Shown here one piece after another: positions 28,697 to 39,303 of a DNA stretch of 64,000 nt. The stretch is taken from contig NZ_QYUO01000001.1 of NCBI RefSeq assembly GCF_003591035.1, forward strand, positions 186,001-250,000, written 5' to 3'. Every line of letters starts with the position of its first letter. Position 1 is the first letter of the stretch. The translations under genes and the position numbers were made by a program. The stretch comes from Noviherbaspirillum saxi. Lineage in GTDB: Bacteria > Pseudomonadota > Gammaproteobacteria > Burkholderiales > Burkholderiaceae_D. The notes beneath the pieces are model-generated. The model did no database searches. It was not told where the DNA came from and was given only the letters and a program-made list of their open reading frames with translations.

Positions 28697-28964
28697 GTTG
28701 GTCTCGCTAATCGGCAAAAATGGGTGGAATCATCACGCGGCCCATTCTTGTTTTGTGCGCTACACACAAAACGCAACAGGCAGTGAACCCGCAATTAGAC
28801 ACTGATTTCCGCTTCTCTGTCAATTACTTAGGAAGAAACGCAGGTCGCAAGCTTGAGGACTTTTGGGGTTTTCAATGCAGTCTGGAAACATAAAAAAGAT
28901 GTTTGTTGTCTGTATCGCTAGCTTAGGTGTTGTCCTTGCGATACGGCCATCTTAAATAGGCAAT

Positions 28965-28995
28965 TGAGGAAATATCCGATCTTCATATTTCCTCA
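28965..28995. repeat. Perfect 11-bp inverted repeat
   Basis: TGAGGAAATAT (28965-28975) and ATATTTCCTCA (28985-28995) are perfect complements separated by 9 nt. The stem is AT-rich and lies in the rpmH-dnaA region. Confidence 0.8.
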
Positions 28996-29006
28996 TGGTA
29001 ATTTTA

Positions 29007-29038
29007 TTCAGCTTTTTACATTCCTTCCAAAAGCTGAA
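29007..29038. repeat. Perfect 10-bp inverted repeat
   Basis: TTCAGCTTTT (29007-29016) and AAAAGCTGAA (29029-29038) are perfect complements separated by 12 nt. It follows the previous inverted repeat by 11 bp and precedes the DnaA box by 49 bp. Confidence 0.8.
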
Positions 29039-29087
29039 ACTTCCCCGATTGGCAAGCAAATTATTATGTCGGAAAAATGACGCAGCC

Positions 29088-29096
29088 TGTGGATAA
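29088..29096 (-). promoter_or_regulatory. DnaA box upstream of dnaA
   Basis: TGTGGATAA is the exact complement of the consensus box TTATCCACA. It probably binds DnaA for initiation and/or autoregulation of dnaA. Confidence 0.75.
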
Positions 29097-29284
29097 CCCC
29101 GTTTCCCGGAGTTAGAATAGCCCTCCCGTGTGGACGACCCAAGACGCTGGAGCAGCCGCTCCGGCATTCCCTTGTTCAGACCGTTTGCCTATTTGGCAAG
29201 CAGGACTGGACAGCGGACTGCCGGAGGAGAGCAGGGCCTGCCGCGGGCTAAGTCATTTCCACATAACAAAATATAGAAAAGTAC

Positions 29285-30703
29285 ATGGAAGATTTTTGGC
29301 AGACTTGCTCCGCTATGCTGGAGCAGGAACTCACGCCGCAACAATATAGTGCGTGGATCAAGCCGCTGGCGCCGATTGATTTTGAAGACGGCCGCTTGCG
29401 CATCGCCGCACCGAATCGCTTCAAGCTGGACTGGGTCAAGACCCAGTTTGCCAACCGGATTACCACCCTGGCTTCGGAATACTGGGAAGCGCCCATCGAC
29501 GTCCAGTTCATTCTCGACCCGCGCGGCAATGCGGTACGCCGGCCTGCGCCGACCGCCGGCGCCAATGGCAATGGCATGAATGGCCAACCCCAGCGCAATG
29601 GACAACATGACATCGTCATCGACCAGGGACCTGACCCGATCGAACGCGCCGATATCCTGATCGAAACCAATGCCAAGCGCGACCAGAGCAAGATCAACAC
29701 CGCCCTGACTTTCGACAGCTTCGTCACTGGTAAGGCAAACCAATTGGCGCGCGCCGCTGCGATCCAGGTTGCCAATAACCCCGGTGTCTCTTACAACCCG
29801 TTATTCCTGTATGGCGGTGTTGGCCTTGGAAAAACCCACCTGATCCACGCAATCGGTAACCAGCTGCTCAATGAAAATCCTAATGTTCGCATTCGCTACA
29901 TTCACGCTGAACAATATGTTCGCGACGTAGTGACCGCTTACCAGCGTAAGGGTTTTGATGATTTCAAGCGCTATTACCATTCGCTCGACATGCTGCTGAT
30001 CGACGATATTCAGTTCTTTGCCGGCAAGAGCCGCACGCAGGAAGAATTCTTTTATGCGTTCGAAGCGCTGATTGCAGCAAAGAAACAAATCATTATCACC
30101 AGCGATACGTATCCGAAGGAAATCACCGGCATGGACGACCGGTTGATCTCCCGTTTTGATTCTGGTCTGACGGTCGCCGTCGAACCGCCCGAGCTCGAAA
30201 TGCGCGTTGCAATTCTGCTCAAAAAAGCGGCGCAGGAAGGCGCGGTGTTGTCCGACGACGTTGCCTTTTTCGTCGCCAAACATTTGCGTTCCAATGTGCG
30301 CGAACTGGAAGGCGCACTGCGCAAGATCCTCGCCTATTCCCGCTTCCACGGCAAAGACATCACGATCGATGTTGTCAAGGATGCATTGAAAGACTTGCTT
30401 TCTGTACAAAACCGGCAGATTTCGGTCGAGAACATCCAGAAGACGGTGGCAGACTTTTTCAATATCAAAGTCGCTGACATGTACTCCAAAAAGCGCCCAG
30501 CCAATATTGCTCGTCCGCGCCAGATTGCGATGTATCTTGCCAAGGAATTAACGCAGAAGAGTTTGCCTGAGATCGGCGAATTGTTTGGCGGCCGCGACCA
30601 CACCACGGTACTGCATGCGGTTCGCAAGATCGCAGCCGACCGCAGCAAGAATCCTGAAGTCAACCACGAGCTGCACGTGCTCGAACAAACGCTGAAGGGG
30701 TAA
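29285..30703 (+). CDS. dnaA: Chromosomal replication initiator protein DnaA
   Basis: DnaA (472 aa) opens oriC and recruits the helicase. Domain I is [20 protein letters not shown] onward. Domain II (about residues 80-130) is a Gly/Asn-rich linker. The AAA+ domain has Walker [10 protein letters not shown] (residues about 177-185) and Walker [14 protein letters not shown]. The C-terminal DNA-binding domain carries the signature [15 protein letters not shown]. The Shine-Dalgarno is weak. It is followed by dnaN and gyrB in the standard order. Confidence 0.99.
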   Translation: MEDFWQTCSAMLEQELTPQQYSAWIKPLAPIDFEDGRLRIAAPNRFKLDWVKTQFANRITTLASEYWEAPIDVQFILDPRGNAVRRPAPTAGANGNGMNGQPQRNGQHDIVIDQGPDPIERADILIETNAKRDQSKINTALTFDSFVTGKANQLARAAAIQVANNPGVSYNPLFLYGGVGLGKTHLIHAIGNQLLNENPNVRIRYIHAEQYVRDVVTAYQRKGFDDFKRYYHSLDMLLIDDIQFFAGKSRTQEEFFYAFEALIAAKKQIIITSDTYPKEITGMDDRLISRFDSGLTVAVEPPELEMRVAILLKKAAQEGAVLSDDVAFFVAKHLRSNVRELEGALRKILAYSRFHGKDITIDVVKDALKDLLSVQNRQISVENIQKTVADFFNIKVADMYSKKRPANIARPRQIAMYLAKELTQKSLPEIGELFGGRDHTTVLHAVRKIAADRSKNPEVNHELHVLEQTLKG

Positions 30704-30732
30704 TCCACAGCTGCTTATCGGCTTGTGGATAA
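30701..30732. promoter_or_regulatory. Pair of DnaA boxes downstream of dnaA
   Basis: TAATCCACA (30701-30709, one mismatch from TTATCCACA) and TGTGGATAA (30724-30732, exact, inverted) flank 14 bp just at the dnaA stop codon. Confidence 0.7.
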
Positions 30733-31119
30733 GTAAGAATGGAATAAATCGGACCGGCGAGCCGGCCTCGGCGGGTTCGCGCGGACCGGCGACGCGAACC
30801 CGGTTTGAGGCGAGAAAAGGACGGGGGCAACCGACCATCGCCTTGCAGGACATGTGGTGCAGCCAAGACCTTCTTTGTGGCCGGACTTGCTCGCTATGCC
30901 TATCAAGCGGCTGACGGCCGCGGTCGCGGCACCTTCCCGACCCTAAATTACCTTGCCAGCCCGACAACAAAATCCGTTCTATTTCATTGGAAGGAACCTT
31001 TTTCTGTCAAAATAGAGGGTATTTAGAAATGGCTTTATCCGGCTGCCGTCCGTCGGTAAATGACAGGCCTTTTCCCGATTCACAGCATTGTTTCAACTCA
31101 CACTACAAGGATAAAAAGC
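30704..31119. other. dnaA-dnaN intergenic region, likely part of oriC
   Basis: This 416-bp gap is unusually long for a dnaA-dnaN spacer. It holds one exact DnaA box (TGTGGATAA, 30724-30732) and a one-mismatch box (TAATCCACA, 30701-30709) 14 bp before it. It also holds a GC-rich inverted repeat CGGGTTCGCG/CGCGAACCCG (30772-30781 and 30793-30802). The motif GGACCGGCGA occurs twice (30751-30760 and 30783-30792). No gene is evident. It could hold part of the origin, the dnaN promoter, or both. Confidence 0.55.
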
Positions 31120-32226
31120 ATGCAATTGGTGAAAACCCAACGCGACACGCTTCTCCGGCCGCTGCAGATTGTGAGTGGTATTGTCGAGCGTCGGCACACG
31201 CTGCCGATTCTGGCCAATATCCTCATTCGCAAGGACGGTGAGAAGGTCTCGTTCCTGTCGACCGACATCGAAGTGCAGATCACCACGCATGCCAATGTGG
31301 GCAGCGGCGGCGAAGTCGCGGCCACCACGGTCGCCGCGCGCAAGCTGCTCGATATCTTGCGTGCGCTGCCCGATTCGGGCGATGTCGCGCTGTCGCTGGC
31401 CAACAAGCGCATGACGGTCCAGTCCGGCAAATCGCGCTTTGCATTGCAGACGCTGGCAGCCGAAGAATTCCCGACCGTCGCGCAAGCCGAGCACTTCAAC
31501 GCCAAGGTTACGCTGCCGCAAAAGACGCTCAAGCACCTGTTCAACATGGTGCACTTCGCGATGGCGCAGCAGGATATCCGCTATTACCTCAATGGTTTGC
31601 TGCTCGTTGTCGACGGCAAGAACGTGATCGCTGTCGCCACCGACGGCCACCGGCTCGCGTTCTGCCAAGTCGAAACCGAACAGGATTTTCAGCGCCAGGA
31701 AGTCATCATCCCGCGCAAGACCATACTGGAACTGCAGCGCCTGCTCGAAGACAGCGATGACACGGTCGACCTCGAAATCGCCAACAACCAGGTCAAGCTG
31801 ACGTTTGCCGATATCGAACTGATTTCCAAGCTGGTAGAGGGCAAGTTTCCCGACTACACGCGCGTCATCCCCAAAGGATACAAGAACAACTTCACGATCG
31901 ATCGTCAGACGCTGCTGCATTCCTTGCAGCGCGCAGCGATCATGACCAGCGACAAGTTCAAGGGTGTGCGTTGCATCATCAGCCCGGGAAGCCTGAAGAT
32001 CAGCTCAACCAACGCCGATCAGGAAGAAGCTGTGGAAGAACTCGAAATCGATTACGGCGGTGACAGCGTCGACATCGGTTTCAACGTCACCTATCTGCTC
32101 GACGTGCTGAACAACCTCAAAGGCGACAACATCAACATCGCGCTTGGAGACGCCAATTCGTCCGCACTGATTACCGTGCCGGACAACGCCGACTTCAAAT
32201 ACGTCGTGATGCCGATGCGCATTTGA
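31120..32226 (+). CDS. dnaN: DNA polymerase III beta subunit (sliding clamp)
   Basis: DnaN (368 aa) forms the ring-shaped clamp that tethers Pol III. All three clamp domains are present. The N-terminus (MQLVKTQRDTLLRPLQIVSG) and the C-terminus DNADFKYVVMPMRI are canonical. The ATG at 31120 is taken because the family starts there; the upstream frame is not conserved. It lies downstream of dnaA and upstream of gyrB, same strand. Confidence 0.98.
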   Translation: MQLVKTQRDTLLRPLQIVSGIVERRHTLPILANILIRKDGEKVSFLSTDIEVQITTHANVGSGGEVAATTVAARKLLDILRALPDSGDVALSLANKRMTVQSGKSRFALQTLAAEEFPTVAQAEHFNAKVTLPQKTLKHLFNMVHFAMAQQDIRYYLNGLLLVVDGKNVIAVATDGHRLAFCQVETEQDFQRQEVIIPRKTILELQRLLEDSDDTVDLEIANNQVKLTFADIELISKLVEGKFPDYTRVIPKGYKNNFTIDRQTLLHSLQRAAIMTSDKFKGVRCIISPGSLKISSTNADQEEAVEELEIDYGGDSVDIGFNVTYLLDVLNNLKGDNINIALGDANSSALITVPDNADFKYVVMPMRI

Positions 32227-32243
32227 TGACTTGAACAGGAAGG

Positions 32244-32290
32244 AAAGCAAGGGGGCCGCTGTAGGTAAAGCGAGCCCCTTTGCTGCGTTT
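32244..32290 (+). terminator. Possible terminator after dnaN
   Basis: AGCAAGGGG and CCCCTTTGCT form a near-perfect stem (one bulge) with a loop of about 20 nt, starting 20 bp after the dnaN stop. A short T run follows. It could end or attenuate transcription before gyrB. Confidence 0.4.
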
Positions 32291-32309
32291 TAGAAAGTGT
32301 AAATTTTTC

Positions 32310-32356
32310 GCCGCCGGGCTCCCCCTGTCAGGGGGAAGTTTGGGATGGGGGTAAGA
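32310..32356. repeat. GC-rich intergenic repeat-like motif
   Basis: CTCCCCCTG and CAGGGGGAAG form a short palindrome followed by TGGGATGGGGGT, in the 253-bp dnaN-gyrB gap. The composition resembles the C/G-rich repeats common between genes in Burkholderiales; a repeat pair of related style lies at 59566-59736. Copy number was not checked. Confidence 0.4.
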
Positions 32357-32416
32357 AGGTCGGTTCAAAGGTTTTTTCGGTCCAACCTTGTTGCCTCAAT
32401 CTAACCCGCCCACTGA

Positions 32417-34975
<2,559 letters not shown>

Positions 34976-35318
34976 TTTTTTGGCTTGTAGGTTCTCAGAG
35001 AAGATGAAAATTGTCTCACTCCGGTGAAAACAAATTTTCGAACTTAATGAAAAAATCCTACCTAAGCTACCAAGTCAGATAGAAGACTGGTAGGAGAAAA
35101 GGCTAGCATTGAACTGCTGGCCTTTTTTGTTGTGCCGGCGAGACCGCCCGATTGGGTGGGAGACTGCTTCCAGACACATACCGGTCAGTGAAGAACGCTT
35201 GGGCTTCTGCAGTCGGCCAAAGCGGACAGTCCCTTGGGCACAGGTCCAGTCGCTACAAGTACATCTTCCCGCACCAAAGTACGCACAACGAGTCATTCAT
35301 AATGCCCTGTCCTTGTGC
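34976..35318. other. gyrB 3' region without a gene
   Basis: The 343-bp gap between gyrB and the convergent HD-domain gene contains the gyrB terminator at 35097-35129 and the dyad before it. The rest (35130-35318) shows no recognisable gene or RNA; the GC content falls relative to gyrB, marking the entry into the accessory region. Confidence 0.5.
35097..35129 (+). terminator. Rho-independent terminator after gyrB
   Basis: AAAAGGCTAGCA (35097-35108) pairs with TGCTGGCCTTTT (from 35115) with one mismatch, followed by a run of T. A second, weaker dyad (TCCTACC/GGTAGGA, 35055-35096) lies just before it. Confidence 0.75.
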
Positions 35319-35927
35319 TCAATTAGCTTGCTTCGACGTTCCTGACGCTTGCCCCGCAAAGTGTTGAGTTACCCACTGCTCACACACGGTCCATAGCAGC
35401 GGTGCACCTGTTTTAATGACGGGACCATACCGGGAGAAGACCTGTTCAAGTGAAACACTGTTCTCTGTCCAGGTTCCTCCACCGGTGAATACGTTTATAA
35501 GGAGAGGTTGAAAGCGATCTAGCGCCTTCGCAAACTTCGCGTCCTCTGTCTCTGCACGCTCAAATTCCTGCCATAAAGCCAGAAGTTCGTTGCCTTGTTG
35601 CTGTGGCAATAAGCCAAACAATCGCGCCGCTGCTCTAGATTCTTGTTCAGTCTGCAATTCGCTTGAAGACCCACTATGGATTGGAAAATCGCCGACGTCT
35701 ATCTCGACGACGTCATGCAGTAAGAGCATCTGTATAACGCGATGTGTATTCACAGGTCCGCAGGCATACTCATTCAGTAGTAAGGCATACATCGCTAAGT
35801 GCCAAGAATGCTCGGCAGAATTTTCTTTCCGACTTTTGTCGAGTAGCGGTGACTGCCGTACAACGGTCTTCAGCCGGTCGATTTCTCTTAGAAAACTTAA
35901 CTGCTTTTCTAATGCTTTTAATTGCAT
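35319..35927 (-). CDS. HD-domain hydrolase (YfbR-like)
   Basis: The 202-aa protein is an HD-superfamily phosphohydrolase similar to YfbR/HDDC2 5'-deoxynucleotidases. The metal ligands are visible in KENSAEHSWHLAMYA and LLHDVVEIDVGD, and the middle Glu/Asp helix is complete. The ATG at 35927 is preferred; a GTG at 35954 would add nine residues but overlaps a perfect palindrome (35944-35955). It may remove phosphate from nucleotides. It is convergent with gyrB and lies in a region of lower GC. Confidence 0.82.
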   Translation of the reverse strand: MQLKALEKQLSFLREIDRLKTVVRQSPLLDKSRKENSAEHSWHLAMYALLLNEYACGPVNTHRVIQMLLLHDVVEIDVGDFPIHSGSSSELQTEQESRAAARLFGLLPQQQGNELLALWQEFERAETEDAKFAKALDRFQPLLINVFTGGGTWTENSVSLEQVFSRYGPVIKTGAPLLWTVCEQWVTQHFAGQASGTSKQAN

Positions 35928-35943
35928 AATTTTCACATCCAAA

Positions 35944-35960
35944 TGTGACGTCACAGTATA
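35944..35960 (-). promoter_or_regulatory. Palindromic operator with overlapping -10 element
   Basis: TGTGACGTCACA (35944-35955) is a perfect 12-bp palindrome, 16 bp upstream of the HD-hydrolase ATG. On the minus strand TATACT (35955-35960), a good -10, abuts it, so the palindrome would overlap the transcription start. The binding protein is unknown. Confidence 0.5.
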
Positions 35961-36302
35961 TAGAACGGCTGCGACGACAGTCTACTTTGGGTCGCATGTT
36001 CCAGTTCACGGTTCGTCAGCGACCGCTGGGAATGCGGTCTATAGCAGCCGTCATCAATTAGCGACGACTCGGCTCAGTCAGATCAGCAGCCATCCTTCCA
36101 TCATTGCGGAATTACCAGGATCTTGTCGGCCGTAAGTCGGATCGCAGAATGCTTGTCAGCAAGGCGTGCCAATAGGCATTTCGCCGACCACTATTTCAGC
36201 AGGAACGTCATTGCCGACAAGCAGTTCAACATGTTCACAGCCGCTTGCACCGAAGTGGCCGTGAATGCGAGGGTAACCTGCTACCCGAGCTTAGTACGGC
36301 GA
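35961..36302. other. Unassigned stretch before the IS remnant
   Basis: This stretch of about 340 bp holds no gene I can support. Short frames exist but have no ribosome-binding site and no resemblance to a family. It may be flanking spacer disturbed by the insertion sequence. Confidence 0.4.
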
Positions 36303-36640
36303 TGATGTAGAGTCTGCCCCTGCAAGGCAGGCATGAAAAAACGATTCACCGACGCACAAATGATCGGCGTCCTGAAAGAAGCCGAAGCGGGAATGAAGAT
36401 GGCAGTGCTGTGTCAGAAGTATGGTATCAGCGATGCGACGTACTACAACTGAAAGGCCAAGTTTGGCGGCATGACGGTGTCGGAAGCACAGCGGTTGAAG
36501 GCACTGGAAGCCGAGAACAACAAGCTCAAGCGATTGCTGGCAGAGGCCATGCTGGACAATGCGGCCTTGAAGGATGTTGTGGGACGAAGTGGTAAGCCCG
36601 CAAGCCAAGCGTGCAGCGGTAAGTGCCATAATGGCAGCAT
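36303..36640 (+). mobile_element. IS3-family (IS407-like) insertion-sequence remnant
   Basis: A left-end-like sequence (TGTAGAGTCTGCCCCTGC, 36306-36323) is followed by a transposase orfA. After it comes the start of an orfB-like frame (VSPQAKRAAV, read from about 36592). The element breaks off around 36620-36640, immediately before the Mut7-C gene. No right end or full orfB is present, so it is a 5' fragment. Target duplication cannot be assessed. Confidence 0.75.
36333..36595 (+). pseudogene. IS3-family transposase OrfA, disrupted
   Basis: The frame encodes an OrfA helix-turn-helix protein (MKKRFTDAQMIGVLKEAEAG, then LCQKYGISDATYYN). It is interrupted by TGA at 36450-36452 where the family has Trp (TGG), then continues as KAKFGGMTVSEAQRLKALEA, NKLKRLLAEAMLDNAALKDV. 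Near 36585 one base appears to be missing, so the natural stop TAA (36593-36595) is out of frame. Two lesions therefore make this orfA non-functional. Confidence 0.8.
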
Positions 36641-37421
36641 GGTCACGGCTATGTTCCGCTTCTATGAGGAACTGAACGACTTCCTCGCCCCCGGCAGGCG
36701 CAAACGCGAATTCGTCTGTCCCTGCGCTCGGGCGGCCACGACCAAGCACATGATCGAAGCACTCGGCGTGCCGCATACCGAAGTGGAACTGGTGTTGGTC
36801 AATGGCGAATCCGTCGGCTTCGACCGCTTGCTGCAGGAAGGCGACCGGGTGGCGGTCTATCCGAAATACGAGTCACTGGACATCACTTCGCTCTTGCGCG
36901 TGCGCGATCACCCATTACGGGTAACGCGATTCGTTGCCGATGTGCATCTTGGAGGACTGGCGCGCCTGCTGCGCATGGCCGGGTTCGACACGCTGTATGA
37001 AACGCAATGTTCTGATGAGGAAATCGCCGCCATTTCGGCGCACGAAGATCGCATCGCATTGACACGGGATCACGCCCTCCTCATGCGCCGAGAAATCACG
37101 CATGGCTGCTACGTACGGGCCTTAAAACCCTCCAGCCAACTACGCGAGATCGTGGACCGCCTCGACCTCATCGGAAGCATGCGTCCTTTCACCCTCTGCC
37201 TTCACTGCAATGCTCCCTTGCATGGCATAGATAAAAGCCGCTTGAAACTTCTGCTGCCTGCAGGCGTGCTGGCACGCTATGACAGGTTCTCCACCTGCAA
37301 GGTTTGCCGGAGAGTATTTTGGGAAGGAGCTCACTGGGAACGGATGCGTGCCCTGCTCGAAGGTGTTACCGGAAACAACCTTGGTGACGTGAATCCGAAA
37401 GGCTATCCTGATAGTAGTTGA
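36639..37421 (+). CDS. Mut7-C RNase-domain protein with ubiquitin-like N-terminus
   Basis: The 260-aa protein has a ThiS/ubiquitin-like N-terminal domain (FRFYEELNDFLAPGRRKREF, HTEVELVLVNGESV, GDRVAVYP). A PIN-like Mut7-C nuclease domain follows (DVHLGGLARLLRMAGFDTLY, then the conserved Asp in ALTRDHALLMRR). A C-terminal zinc ribbon has LCLHC and CKVC pairs. The start at 36639 (MVTAMFRF) matches the family. The same frame remains open upstream into the IS remnant, which would give a spurious fused protein from 36471. It overlaps the upstream frame of the next gene. Function: putative RNase. Confidence 0.85.
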   Translation: MVTAMFRFYEELNDFLAPGRRKREFVCPCARAATTKHMIEALGVPHTEVELVLVNGESVGFDRLLQEGDRVAVYPKYESLDITSLLRVRDHPLRVTRFVADVHLGGLARLLRMAGFDTLYETQCSDEEIAAISAHEDRIALTRDHALLMRREITHGCYVRALKPSSQLREIVDRLDLIGSMRPFTLCLHCNAPLHGIDKSRLKLLLPAGVLARYDRFSTCKVCRRVFWEGAHWERMRALLEGVTGNNLGDVNPKGYPDSS

Positions 37422-37453
37422 CTCACCCTGCGCACGCGGGTGCGCTGATCACA

Positions 37454-38164
37454 ATGAACCAGATGTACCACCGAATGTGGAAGGTGCTTGCGGCACGTGT
37501 AGCAGGTGCAGCATTGACAATGCCGGTCATTGCACTGGCAGGCGGAGATTTCAGAGCCGACGTAGAGGCCAAATTTTTAATGGTCATCAACGAGCCGGGA
37601 ACCTACCGACTCAGCGACAACTTGGTCGTGGCCGACGCCCACACTACCGCCATCGAGATCAACGCCGATGATGTCACCATCGACCTGAACGGCTTTTCGA
37701 TTCACGGTCCCGGCTCTTGCACACAGCCACCCGTATCCTGTTCCTTGGTCGGAACAGGCAATGGAATACACGCCTTGGGCCGGGAGAAGGTTGTCGTCAA
37801 AAACGGCGGCATCTACGGGATGGGAAACGTTGGGATATATCTGAAATCAAATTCGAGCCAAGTGGAAAGCGTGCAGGTTTCCGGTAATGGAAGCGGCGGC
37901 ATCGTCATGTTTGGCGGTCTCATCCGCAATAGCGTCATTGAACACAACGGTGGAGATGGCATTGCCGGCGTCGACATCCTCTTGCAAAAAAGTGTCATCA
38001 GCGACAATCAGCAGTACGGCTTCAAGGCGTATGGCGATTCATCCTATGCCGATAGTACTTTCGGCGGAAACAATAACAATGGCGTACAGGTCGATGCGCA
38101 TGCCACTTCACAAAATGGCAACATGTGTAACGCAATGGCTTGCACTAAAAACCTATTTCGGTAG
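37454..38164 (+). CDS. Secreted right-handed beta-helix protein
   Basis: The 236-aa protein has a signal peptide (MWKVLAARVAGAALTMPVIALAGG) and a body of short repeats typical of right-handed parallel beta-helix (pectate-lyase-like) folds. Examples are AIEINADDVTIDLNGFSIHG, GIYGMGNVGIYLKSNSSQ, VSGNGSGGIVMFGGLI and HNGGDGIAGVDILLQKSVIS. No lyase catalytic residues could be assigned. It ends abruptly for such a fold, so it may be short or truncated. It lies just after the Mut7-C gene, same strand. Confidence 0.7.
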   Translation: MNQMYHRMWKVLAARVAGAALTMPVIALAGGDFRADVEAKFLMVINEPGTYRLSDNLVVADAHTTAIEINADDVTIDLNGFSIHGPGSCTQPPVSCSLVGTGNGIHALGREKVVVKNGGIYGMGNVGIYLKSNSSQVESVQVSGNGSGGIVMFGGLIRNSVIEHNGGDGIAGVDILLQKSVISDNQQYGFKAYGDSSYADSTFGGNNNNGVQVDAHATSQNGNMCNAMACTKNLFR

Positions 38165-38364
38165 GGCTGAGCGCCAAGCGGTGAGACCGCAGGCGAACTG
38201 CAGCATGGCGAGATAAGTTCACTAAGGTGCGCCTGGTATTGCATGCGTTAGGCTTGGCACGGCCAGCATTAATATGTGCAGGCCGTTGAGGCTGGTTGTT
38301 GATACACATGCCAATCGCTCGTCGTATCTGTGGACCGATCGGGTCCGCCGACTTGGAGAACAGT

Positions 38365-38991
38365 ATGGGCAAGCTCATCGTTGCGGCTTTCATCAGTCTA
38401 GATGGGGTTATGCAATCCCCCGGTAGGCCTAAGGAGGATCCTAGCGGCGAATTCCACCTCGGTGGCTGGATAGTGCCGTACACCGACGAAGCCATCGGCC
38501 AAAACTTGCAGGACCTGCTCTCGCAGCCGTTCGAGTTGCTGCTCGGGCGTTGCACTTACGACATATTCGCGGCGTATTGGCCGCGTGTGCCAGCCGATTC
38601 AGACAGCCGCGCCATGGCCGACCTGTTCAGCAGCGTACCCAAGCACGTAGCCACGCATCGGTCCGATACGCTTGACTGGCAGAACAGTCATGCGCTGGAG
38701 GGCGACCTTGCCGACGCAATACGTGCGCTTAAACACCAGGACGGCGCCAATCTATTGACGTTTGGCAGCGGCGACATGGTGCGCCAACTGCTCGCAGCCG
38801 GGCTGGTGGACGAGCTTCGGCTTCTGATTTACCCCGTCATACTTGGGCGCGGCAAGCGCTTGTTCGGCGACAACGCACAAGCGTCGGCCTTCACCCTGGC
38901 GCACTCGACCAGCACGCCTGGCGGTGTGCTAATCACCCGCTACGTGCGCAGCGGCGAGGTGCGTACGGGAGCGTTTGAAGAAGTCGAGTAA
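38365..38991 (+). CDS. RibD C-terminal-type dihydrofolate reductase family protein
   Basis: The 208-aa protein belongs to the RibD-C (dihydrofolate-reductase-like) family. It begins with GKLIVAAFISLDGVMQSPG, has PRVPADSDSRAMADLFSS and the NADPH-binding-like LLTFGSGDMVRQLLAAGLVD, and ends in LLIYPVILGRGKRLFG. TTGGAGA precedes the ATG at 38365; an upstream frame from 38296 is unlikely. These proteins reduce pterins or riboflavin precursors, but the substrate here is unknown. The gene has no operon partner. Confidence 0.85.
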   Translation: MGKLIVAAFISLDGVMQSPGRPKEDPSGEFHLGGWIVPYTDEAIGQNLQDLLSQPFELLLGRCTYDIFAAYWPRVPADSDSRAMADLFSSVPKHVATHRSDTLDWQNSHALEGDLADAIRALKHQDGANLLTFGSGDMVRQLLAAGLVDELRLLIYPVILGRGKRLFGDNAQASAFTLAHSTSTPGGVLITRYVRSGEVRTGAFEEVE

Positions 38992-39303
38992 CGATCAGTG
39001 CAGTAAGGGCATGCCTTCTGACCCACTCGCCTGCGGCACGAATTGCAGCTCAACTCAGACGTTGAGGGTCCGCTGTTGAGAAGCATAACTGGCCGTTCAG
39101 GGTCGGATCTTCCTGTTCGCAGCCGCAAGTTCAGCGGCCGCTTCATCGCCATAAGCTGTCTAATCCTAGCCGCGGTTCAGAGGCGACCAGCGGCCAATAG
39201 TTGCCTATTGCCTATTGCGTATGGTGGGTAGCTATGCTTTATTACACAAAGTTAGGGTCTGCAGCATGAGTCATAACCTTAGTTCGCCGTTGGAGGGGAA
39301 ATC
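38992..39303. other. Unassigned stretch upstream of the nitronate monooxygenase gene
   Basis: This 312-bp gap shows nothing recognisable except a GGAGGGG ribosome-binding site 7 nt before 39304. Some pseudo-symmetry (GCTCAAC/GTTGAGG near 39050) superficially resembles a cassette recombination site but does not satisfy the core-site pattern. Confidence 0.4.

Larger units (their letters stand above)
28697..29284. other. rpmH-dnaA divergent region, likely part of oriC
   Basis: This 588-bp AT-rich region between rpmH and dnaA contains an exact DnaA box (TGTGGATAA, 29088-29096). It also contains two successive perfect inverted repeats (28965-28995 and 29007-29038). TAGAAT at 29113-29118 could be the dnaA -10 element, which puts the DnaA box over the -35 region; that would fit DnaA autoregulation. 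No gene is visible. Origin function is inferred from gene order and boxes. Confidence 0.6.

Noticed and set aside
36471..37421. A 316-aa protein joining an OrfA-like N-terminus to Mut7-C
   Set aside because: The first 56 residues are clearly IS-derived, and the family start lies at 36639; the fused frame is treated as coincidental unless shown to be expressed.
39040..39075. Integron-type attC site near the nitronate monooxygenase gene
   Set aside because: GCTCAAC fits one core site but the partner GTTGAGG fails the GTTRRRY rule, and there is no integron integrase nearby.
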